From contig JAFMAD010000005.1 in the NCBI GenBank assembly GCA_029785195.1, forward strand, positions 25,347 through 89,346: a stretch of 64,000 nt of DNA, read 5' to 3'. Under the pieces are notes generated by a model. The model was not told where the DNA came from. It saw only the letters and a list, made by a program, of their open reading frames with translations, and did no database searches. The DNA comes from Nitrososphaerota archaeon (GTDB lineage Archaea; Thermoproteota; Nitrososphaeria; Nitrososphaerales; Gagatemarchaeaceae). A program made the position numbers and the translations under genes. The stretch's first letter is position 1, and every line of letters starts with the position of its first letter. Shown piece after piece: positions 58,298 to 64,000 of the stretch.

Positions 58298-61200
58298 GTG
58301 AAGGTAGACGAGATAAAGGCCCCAGAGGAGTTGATCCAGTTCGTAAAGGAGAAGGGTATCACCGAGCTCTACCCTCCTCAGGAGCAGGCGATACGCGCTG
58401 GGCTCTTCGAAGGGAAGAGCCTGGTGGTGTCGTCCCCTACTGCCTCCGGAAAGACGTTGCTCGCCCTGATGTCTGCCTACTTCAGGGCGAAGCTGGAGAG
58501 AAAGAAAGTGGTGTATCTTGCCCCTCTGAGGGCGCTTGCTTCTGAGAAGTACGCCGAATTCTCTGAACTGGCCAGGCTCGGCATACGCACAGCCATCTCG
58601 ACCGGGGACTACGACTCGAGTGGCGAGACCCTCGGGAAAGCTGACGCCATAGTTCTCACCAACGAGCGGTTCGACTCGGTGATGAGGCACGGGGTGTCAT
58701 GGGTCAACTCCGTGGGACTGTTCGTCGCCGACGAAGTACACCTGGCAGGAAACGACAGGAGGGGGCCCACCTTGGAGATGATCCTCACGAAGGTCGTCCA
58801 CCTTGGCCTGGATGCGCAGCTGCTCGCACTCTCGGCGACCATCAGCAACGCGAAGACGATAGGAGAGTGGCTGCATGCAACTCCGGTCGAGATGGACTGG
58901 CGTCCTGTCCCCCTGAAGGAAGGGGTCTACGACTACGGCAGAGTGGTCTTCGCCGACGGGGACGAGAAGCCCATCCCCAGGTCGACCTACGGCTCTCCCA
59001 TAGACGTCGCCATGGACACGGTGAAGGAGGGAGGCCAGTCGCTGATATTCGCGAGCACAAGGCGCAGGGCGGTGAGCCTGGCGACCAGAGCGGCAGAGCT
59101 CACTCAGAGGTATCTTAGCCCTGAAGAGAGGAAGGCTGCCTCCGAGGCGTCCAGGAAGATCCTCGCATCTGGAGAAGAGACAAGCCTGAGCAGGCTCCTG
59201 GCCGAGGTAGTGGCCAAGGGCTCTGCATTCCACCATGCCGGACTCGAGGGTGAGCACAGGAAGGTCGTGGAAGAGTATTACAAGGCCAGGGCGATCAAAC
59301 TTTTGTCAGCTACTCCGACACTTTGTTTGCCAACCGGCGAGGAGATTTTCGGGAATCTAGGCCCGGTACAGATCCAAGAACTCGGCGTCAACGACCGTGT
59401 CCTTACGCACGGTAACACCTTCGAGAAAGTCATCGGCCCGACTTCGAGGCCCTACGATGGGCCACTGTTGCGCGTGACTCCTTGGTTCCAGCTTCCAATG
59501 AAGATGACACCAGAGCATAAGGCTCTGAGAGTCACAAAGGTACACCATTCCATCCATAGCAAGTTAGAGAACAGGCACTGGTGGACATACTCTGGGCCGG
59601 AGTGGACCGAAGCGAAGAACTTGAAGCCGGGCGATATGGTAGTGTTTCCAAGAATCAAGACAGTATCAGACATGGAGAGGCTGACCTTACCGCAGATTGG
59701 TCCCCTCCGGAGCCAACGAGGGGCGGTCGGCAGCCATCGGCCGCGTCTGAAAGTGAAAAGCATAGGGTTGACTTCAAGGGACCTCGAGCAACTTGGGATG
59801 TACTTGGCTGAAGGATTTAGTGAGCCACAAGGGCAAGTATATTTCACTTTTCGTACAAACGAGGATGAACTCACGTCCCTGACCGTAAAATGGTTCAAAA
59901 ACCTCGGCTTGGTTCCCACCGTCGAAGACGCAACGAGACATAGGCGGAAGGTATACGTCTGCTCAAAGCAGATCGCCTCTCTGTTCAGGAAAATGTTCGG
60001 GACCGAGGCTTCCGAGAAGAGAATCCCACATGAGTTTCTGCTCCTCCCAGTTGAGAAGCTCTCAAGTCTAGTCCGGGGAGTCTGGAAAGGAGATAGCAGC
60101 GTGACCAGAAAAGATCCCAAATCGGTAAGACTAGACACCACTTCCAGAGCCTTGGCCAAGCAGCTCTTCGCAATACTCGTCAAGATGGGATACATGCCTT
60201 CTCTCAAGGTAAGCCGGAGGGCGAGGAAGAAGCCGAGCGGGAAGCTAAAGATAACGGATCGACAAGACCTCTATACTGTTTCGATATCAGGGAGCCAATA
60301 CAATAGATTCGCTGAGACAGTCCTCCTCAAGCCCAGACGCGCCGCCGATCTTAACAGGGAATCCGGCAGAGGGTATGTCGACGATGACTTCTACTACATG
60401 CCTATCAGAAGAATCGAGCCCGAACAGTACTCCGGGATGGTTCACAACCTCGAGGTTGAGGGGCACTCTAGCTACGTTGGATCCTTTGTAGTGCATAACT
60501 CGGCTGGCGTGAACCTCCCGGCACGAAGGGTTGTGATAGCAGACATGACCCGCTACGACGTGGAAAGGGGGGGGAACTCGGAGATTTCGGTGCTGGAATA
60601 CAGGCAGATGGCAGGCAGGGCAGGGAGGCCCCAGTACGACGACCATGGGGAGACGGTGATGGTCCCGCCCCCCTCGCAGCATGCCGCGGACTTCCTGGCA
60701 CATTACACGAAAGAGCCCCCTGAGCCGATAAAGTCCAGGCTGTCGGACGAGGCGTCGATGCGGTCGCACACGCTGGCGACGGTAGCAACGGGGAGGGGCC
60801 TCTCGAAAGGGGACCTCGACAGCCTCTTCAGGGAGACCCTGCTAGCCAGGGAGACCGGACAGGCTGAGATATCGAGGCTGACCGAGAAGGCCCTCGGCTA
60901 CCTTCTCGCCGAGAGGCTGCTCGAGTCCCACGGAGGGCTCTTCTATGCGACGGACTTCGGGACCAGGGTCTCTGTCCTCTACATAGACCCGGCGACCGCA
61001 GTCCTATTCAGGGATGCAGTGAGGCGCGCCGAGCCTGGGAGAGACTACACCGTTGGACTGCTACACTTGGTCGCCTCAGCGCCGGACTTTGAACCGAAGT
61101 TCCCTCTGAGAAGCAAGGACTACGAACAAGCCATGACGTTCATGGAAGAGCATGCACCCGAGATGCTGGCTAGGCATACTACGAGGGAGTTCTCCGATTA

Positions 61201-61618
61201 TGACAGGACCCTCCAGGATATGAGGAGCGTCATGGCGCTCCATGGATGGATAGAAGAATGGAGGGAGGAAGAGCTCTTGACGAGACTTGGCGTGGAGCCG
61301 GGTGACATGCACAGAGCGGTCGACAACGCCGACTGGCTGCTCCATGCTCTTGGAGAGCTCTGCAAGCTGTTCAAACTCCCTGACATGGTGAAGCAGTCAG
61401 AAACACTGAGGAGGAGGGTGGCGAGCGGTGTCGGGAGGGAGCTTGTGGAGCTCACGACGGTCGGCGGGGTCGGGAGGGTGAGGGCGCGTGCCCTGTACTC
61501 AGCCGGATTCAGGACACTCGAGGACCTGAAAGAGGCGCCAGCAGAAGAGCTTGCCAAGGTTGACAAAGTGGGAGGAGCCGTCGCGAGGAAGATCAAGGAA
61601 CAGGTGAAGAGACGCTGA
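58298..61618 (+). CDS. hel308: Hel308 DNA helicase precursor with intein
   Basis: 1106 residues coded, 714 after splicing, the usual Hel308 length. The host has Walker A SPTASGKTLL (about 44-53), DEVH box VADEVHLAG (about 145-153), SATISNAK motif III, and SAGVNLPARRV plus QMAGRAGRPQYD for motifs V and VI. An HhH domain with VGGVGRVRARALYSAGF ends it. Hel308 unwinds lagging-strand forks and assists repair. The intein breaks motif V just before SAGVNLPAR (Cys343-Asn734). The protein needs splicing to be active. Confidence 0.96.
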   Translation: MKVDEIKAPEELIQFVKEKGITELYPPQEQAIRAGLFEGKSLVVSSPTASGKTLLALMSAYFRAKLERKKVVYLAPLRALASEKYAEFSELARLGIRTAISTGDYDSSGETLGKADAIVLTNERFDSVMRHGVSWVNSVGLFVADEVHLAGNDRRGPTLEMILTKVVHLGLDAQLLALSATISNAKTIGEWLHATPVEMDWRPVPLKEGVYDYGRVVFADGDEKPIPRSTYGSPIDVAMDTVKEGGQSLIFASTRRRAVSLATRAAELTQRYLSPEERKAASEASRKILASGEETSLSRLLAEVVAKGSAFHHAGLEGEHRKVVEEYYKARAIKLLSATPTLCLPTGEEIFGNLGPVQIQELGVNDRVLTHGNTFEKVIGPTSRPYDGPLLRVTPWFQLPMKMTPEHKALRVTKVHHSIHSKLENRHWWTYSGPEWTEAKNLKPGDMVVFPRIKTVSDMERLTLPQIGPLRSQRGAVGSHRPRLKVKSIGLTSRDLEQLGMYLAEGFSEPQGQVYFTFRTNEDELTSLTVKWFKNLGLVPTVEDATRHRRKVYVCSKQIASLFRKMFGTEASEKRIPHEFLLLPVEKLSSLVRGVWKGDSSVTRKDPKSVRLDTTSRALAKQLFAILVKMGYMPSLKVSRRARKKPSGKLKITDRQDLYTVSISGSQYNRFAETVLLKPRRAADLNRESGRGYVDDDFYYMPIRRIEPEQYSGMVHNLEVEGHSSYVGSFVVHNSAGVNLPARRVVIADMTRYDVERGGNSEISVLEYRQMAGRAGRPQYDDHGETVMVPPPSQHAADFLAHYTKEPPEPIKSRLSDEASMRSHTLATVATGRGLSKGDLDSLFRETLLARETGQAEISRLTEKALGYLLAERLLESHGGLFYATDFGTRVSVLYIDPATAVLFRDAVRRAEPGRDYTVGLLHLVASAPDFEPKFPLRSKDYEQAMTFMEEHAPEMLARHTTREFSDYDRTLQDMRSVMALHGWIEEWREEELLTRLGVEPGDMHRAVDNADWLLHALGELCKLFKLPDMVKQSETLRRRVASGVGRELVELTTVGGVGRVRARALYSAGFRTLEDLKEAPAEELAKVDKVGGAVARKIKEQVKRR
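59324..60499 (+). mobile_element. Intein with LAGLIDADG homing endonuclease in Hel308
   Basis: 392 residues, inserted between ATPTL and SAGVNLPAR. Block A: Cys1 (CLPTGEEIF). Block B: TPEH at 404-407 of the precursor. The endonuclease has two LAGLIDADG-like motifs, LEQLGMYLAEGF (496-507) and LVRGVWKGDSS (591-601), with the acidic Glu505 and Asp599. C-terminal blocks: YSGMVHNLEVEGHSSYV and VVHN, followed by Ser+1 of the host. All splicing residues are present, so it should splice, and the nuclease looks intact. The DNA is more AT-rich than the flanks, as expected of a mobile element. Confidence 0.95.
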
Positions 61619-62373
61619 GCCCCGACTACATTGAAGGAGCAGCCCGCGAGCTCGCCGAGCGCATCCAGGCTGCGGTGAGAAGGTCAGTCGCCGGCGAGGA
61701 GAAGGTTGCCGTCGCATTTTCCGGAGGGGTAGACAGCTCTGTCGTGGCGAGGTGTGCTGCGGCAGAGACCCGGCTTGTCGCGTGCACTGCCCACGCAGAC
61801 GGCTCACGGGACTCGCTACGAGCCCGCAAGGCAGCCGACGCCCTGGGGGTGGAGCTGGTGACCACCAGGCTCACCTCTGAAACGGTGGAGCGAGAACTCG
61901 TCGGGGTAGACCTCCCCTTCGAGACCACGTTGATGGACCAGAGCCTCTGGTGCCTCTACTCCGTCGTCTCTCGGAGCGCGAGTGAGGCAGGGGCGCGGGT
62001 CATTCTCCTGGGCCAGCTTGCAGACGAACTGTTCGGCGGTTATGCGAAATACTCTGCCGCTATGGCGAAAGGAGGTGCGGAAGCCGCCACCGCCATGATG
62101 GGCGCCGACCTGGAGGGATACTTCAGCAGGGGGATGGTCAGGGACATGAGAGCCTGTTCCAGGTGGGTCGAGCCGAGGCTCCCCTTCGAACAGCTCGTTG
62201 GGTATGCAGCGACCATCCAGACGTCCCTCAAGCTGACGGACGGGGTCAGGAAGGCTGTACTGAGGAGGGCTGCGGTGGAGCTCGGCGTCCCCGAATGGAT
62301 AGCACGTGAGCCCAAGAAGGCGGCCCAGTACAGCTCTGGGATCCAGAAGCTGATAGCCAAGGCACCCTTTTAA
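61615..62373 (+). CDS. PP-loop ATPase / asparagine-synthase-like amidotransferase domain protein
   Basis: 252 residues if started at CTG 61615, 232 from GTG... at the ATG-like GTG 61675. AVAFSGGVDSSVVA is the PP-loop that binds ATP, and ILLGQLADELFGGYAKY and EPRLPFEQLVGYA are AsnB C-terminal-domain features. There is no glutaminase domain. Archaeal stand-alone members may make amides or modify tRNA. CTG is preferred because the helix IEGAARELAERIQAAVRRS upstream of GTG looks native and no other start exists; CTG overlaps the Hel308 stop. Confidence 0.75.
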   Translation: MSPDYIEGAARELAERIQAAVRRSVAGEEKVAVAFSGGVDSSVVARCAAAETRLVACTAHADGSRDSLRARKAADALGVELVTTRLTSETVERELVGVDLPFETTLMDQSLWCLYSVVSRSASEAGARVILLGQLADELFGGYAKYSAAMAKGGAEAATAMMGADLEGYFSRGMVRDMRACSRWVEPRLPFEQLVGYAATIQTSLKLTDGVRKAVLRRAAVELGVPEWIAREPKKAAQYSSGIQKLIAKAPF

Positions 62374-62395
62374 CAGCCCGGAACGGAGGCAGTCC

Positions 62396-62659
62396 ATGAT
62401 ACCTTCGCCTCAGCCAAAGGGGAAGCTCGTCGGGTTCAAGCCCCTGCAAGAGAGGTTCAGCTACTACGCCCTCGATGACGGGACCGTGCTCGGGATAAAG
62501 CCGGCTATGGTGAAAGTATACAGGCTCCAGAACCCTGATAACAGCCTAGCCACCTCGCCTGACGGGACCCCGGCGTATTACTATACGACCCAGAACATAA
62601 CACAGGTGCTCACCCCCGGAGAGTACAAGTCCCTGAAGGAAGACGACCTGACCGAATGA
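62396..62659 (+). CDS. Small conserved protein of unknown function
   Basis: 87 residues: a strand-rich protein with GKLVGFKPLQERFSYYALDDGTVLGIKPAMVKV and TPAYYYTTQNITQVLTPGEYK. No motif or membrane part. It overlaps the methyltransferase by four bases (ATGA) and follows the PP-loop gene by 22 bases, so the three form an operon with Hel308. The function is unknown. Confidence 0.7.
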   Translation: MIPSPQPKGKLVGFKPLQERFSYYALDDGTVLGIKPAMVKVYRLQNPDNSLATSPDGTPAYYYTTQNITQVLTPGEYKSLKEDDLTE

Positions 62660-63183
62660 GCGGGGAGCCGTACCTCGCTTCAGAAGACTCTGCGCTCCTC
62701 AGGGGAGCGTTGACCGCCTACTCAGGCGATAGCTGCCTGGAGATCGGTGCGGGGAATGGTGGGAACCTCCTCGAACTGGCGAAGAGGTTCAGGACCGTGG
62801 TAGGGACTGACCTGGTAAGACCTTCCATGACAGACTGGAAGAAGGACACCAACTTCGTCCTGGCGGACGGGGGGGCGTGCCTTCGCAGCTCATGCTTCGA
62901 CTTGGTCGCTTTCAACCCTCCCTATCTGGAGGGGGACGAGACTGGGGACGTTGCGGTCGAGGGAGGAAGACCATTGGAAGCCCCGAAGGCCTTTCTGTCG
63001 GAAGCGTTCCGCGCGGTGAAGAGGAGCGGGGAGGTGGTCTTCCTAGTCAATGATGGAACAGACGTGGAGGAGCTGAGGGCGGCGTGCGAAGAAGCGGGCT
63101 TCACGCTCCGGCTGCTCGCCTCGCGCAGGCTGTTCTTCGAAGTGCTGTCCGTATACGAAGCGGTCAGGCGGTCAGAGGGTTGA
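62656..63183 (+). CDS. HemK-like class I methyltransferase (Mtq2-type)
   Basis: 175 residues. CLEIGAGNGGNLLELAKRF is motif I and LVAFNPPYLEGDET contains the NPPY motif for glutamine/adenine N-methylation. The short length and NPPY in a GDE-flanked site are those of eukaryotic/archaeal Mtq2, which with Trm112 methylates release factor aRF1 on the GGQ glutamine. No Trm112 is in the window. Overlaps the small upstream gene by four bases. Confidence 0.82.
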   Translation: MSGEPYLASEDSALLRGALTAYSGDSCLEIGAGNGGNLLELAKRFRTVVGTDLVRPSMTDWKKDTNFVLADGGACLRSSCFDLVAFNPPYLEGDETGDVAVEGGRPLEAPKAFLSEAFRAVKRSGEVVFLVNDGTDVEELRAACEEAGFTLRLLASRRLFFEVLSVYEAVRRSEG

Positions 63184-63258
63184 CCAGGGGGATGCCCCCC
63201 TCGCCCGGCCGCGATGAGCCTGGAACCGGGACAAAGTCCTAAACCCGAGGAGCTCGTT

Positions 63259-63272
63259 CCTAATGCGTTAGG
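63259..63272. repeat. Small inverted repeat, CCTAA-TGCG-TTAGG
   Basis: Five-base perfect arms around TGCG in the gap between the methyltransferase and the HTH regulator. It lies 19 bp upstream of the stronger palindrome and may be part of the same control region. Confidence 0.4.
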
Positions 63273-63290
63273 GGAGCGATTCAATAGGGT

Positions 63291-63310
63291 GATTTCCAAT
63301 TCTGGAAATC
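63291..63310. promoter_or_regulatory. Perfect palindrome upstream of HTH regulator, probable operator
   Basis: GATTTCCA-ATTC-TGGAAATC: eight-base perfect arms around four bases. It ends 11 bp before the TATA box at 63322-63330, the place where archaeal activators bind. The best candidate for the binding site of the downstream regulator (autoregulation) or of another dimeric factor. Confidence 0.6.
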
Positions 63311-63321
63311 GTCTTTCCCGG

Positions 63322-63330
63322 TTAAATATA
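63322..63330 (+). promoter_or_regulatory. TATA box for HTH regulator
   Basis: TTAAATATA, 27-35 nt before ATG 63357. Leaderless transcript expected. Confidence 0.55.
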
Positions 63331-63356
63331 CGTTCGACACCCTAACCTGTTAAGCG

Positions 63357-64000
63357 ATGCTGAGACAGATTACGCTCCAGGTGAAGACGGAGAGCATACT
63401 CCAGGAGGTAGCGAAAGCGAACGGCGTCAGACTCAGCGTCGTGGATTGCAAACCGTTCAACAAGACTGGGATGTCGCTCCTCCTCGAACTGAAAGGGGAC
63501 CCCAAGAACGTCCGCTCCGCCGTGACGGAAATCCGCAGGGCGGAGGGGGTCAGGCAGGCGGTCGAAGGGGAGATTGAGGGGGACTCCGTCCCGCTCCTTG
63601 TGGTGCTGTCCAGGCCAGCGATATGCAGGGCATCGAGCGACGCCGCCATAGTCTGTCTTGAGTGCCCTTTGAACTCGGAGTCCCAGCCCGCTTCCTGGAA
63701 GCTAATAGTCAGAAAGACCAGCGACTTCAGACAGGTGCTGTCGAAGCTCGAGGAGGAAGGGGTGGACGCGAAGATTGAAGACATCTCCCCTCTCGAAAGG
63801 AAGGCCACACTCACAGAAAGACAGAAGGAGATCATGTCTACGGCAGTGGCCAAGGGATACTTCGAGTTCCCGAGGAAAATCAGTCTCACCGGTCTGAGCG
63901 AAGTGGTGGGCGTGAAGCCTTCGACGCTCAGCGAGATTCTGAGGAGCGCGGAGCGCAGGATAATGTCGAACGCCCTGGGTGTCCCTCTTCAAGGGGAATA
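63357..64000 (+). CDS. Bat-type helix-turn-helix transcription regulator (3' end at window edge)
   Basis: ATG 63357; 214 codons seen, open to the last base, with a stop perhaps just beyond. The N-terminal 150 residues form a sensor-like alpha/beta region with CRASSDAAIVCLECPLNSES (three Cys, possible metal or redox site). The C-terminus LTERQKEIMSTAVAKGYFEFPRKISLTGLSEVVGVKPSTLSEILRSAERRI is the HTH_10 domain of bacterio-opsin activator (Bat) proteins. The palindrome upstream suggests autoregulation. The signal is unknown. Confidence 0.85.
   Translation, partial: MLRQITLQVKTESILQEVAKANGVRLSVVDCKPFNKTGMSLLLELKGDPKNVRSAVTEIRRAEGVRQAVEGEIEGDSVPLLVVLSRPAICRASSDAAIVCLECPLNSESQPASWKLIVRKTSDFRQVLSKLEEEGVDAKIEDISPLERKATLTERQKEIMSTAVAKGYFEFPRKISLTGLSEVVGVKPSTLSEILRSAERRIMSNALGVPLQGE

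Noticed and set aside
1..64000. CRISPR array, rRNA genes, complete insertion sequence or replication origin
   Set aside because: No regularly spaced repeats, rRNA signatures, intact transposase with terminal repeats, or origin-like repeat cluster were seen on either strand.

Overview
The window comes from a GC-rich archaeon, most likely a TACK-superphylum member related to the Thaumarchaeota/Nitrososphaeria or Bathyarchaeia; the exact lineage is an inference. The archaeal assignment is secure: glycerol-1-phosphate dehydrogenase, diphthine synthase, FEN-1, MCM, GINS, RFC small subunit, Hel308, the KEOPS subunits, aEF-1beta, eS1, eL15, uS15, PDCD5, an Sm-like protein, the aCPSF1/FttA nuclease, RtcB with archease, 20S proteasome beta subunits and a tRNA with archaeal-type introns. 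A Crenarchaeota-like pair of beta subunits (one without the nucleophile), a Sulfolobus-type zinc ferredoxin and SepF fit a TACK archaeon. Many genes have an AT-rich TATA-like box 25-30 nt before the start codon, so leaderless transcripts seem common.

Layout. 1-2800: a solute:sodium symporter with its DUF3311 partner, then a broken GltD-like oxidoreductase. 2876-2991: tRNA-Lys(CTT) with two apparent introns. 3147-10690: diphthamide and FAD synthesis, translin, a resolvase-like nuclease, thioesterase, FEN-1, aEF-1beta, geranylgeranyl reductase and Pth2. 10800-11717: a transposase remnant joined to an AT-richer gene for a tail-anchored protein. 11847-25128: translation and RNA genes (TruD, eL15, eS1, SerRS, uS15, Pop5, three KEOPS subunits), with SerA, YchF and a DHH nuclease. 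25125-32779: a fatty-acid/acyl-CoA island (SCP2, DUF35, two thiolases, acyl-CoA dehydrogenase, a hydroxyacyl-CoA dehydrogenase/enoyl-CoA hydratase fusion, a class III CoA-transferase).

32946-43368: inactive-type PsmB, RtcA, NadM, aminotransferase, FKBP, EgsA, a roughly 690 bp gap with acetyltransferase-like debris, active-type PsmB and FttA. 43568-52749: SepF, PUA protein, Sm protein, RpiA, ferredoxin, PDCD5, PAC2, RtcB-archease and a Tdh-Kbl threonine degradation pair. 52791-63183: HisRS, RFC-S, GINS, MCM and a Hel308 interrupted by an intein, then a PP-loop protein and an HemK-like methyltransferase. 63357 to the end: a Bat-type HTH regulator behind a perfect palindrome.

Themes. RNA maturation is dense (RtcA, RtcB, archease, FttA, TruD, KEOPS, Pop5, Sm), and RtcB would be needed to ligate the intron-bearing tRNA seen here. 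Replication genes are split between FEN-1, the DHH nuclease and the RFC-GINS-MCM-Hel308 block. No CRISPR array, rRNA gene or complete insertion sequence was found. The least explained items are the double-intron tRNA-Lys, the Hel308 intein, the twice-broken GltD gene, the palindrome-controlled HTH regulator, and several small unassigned proteins.
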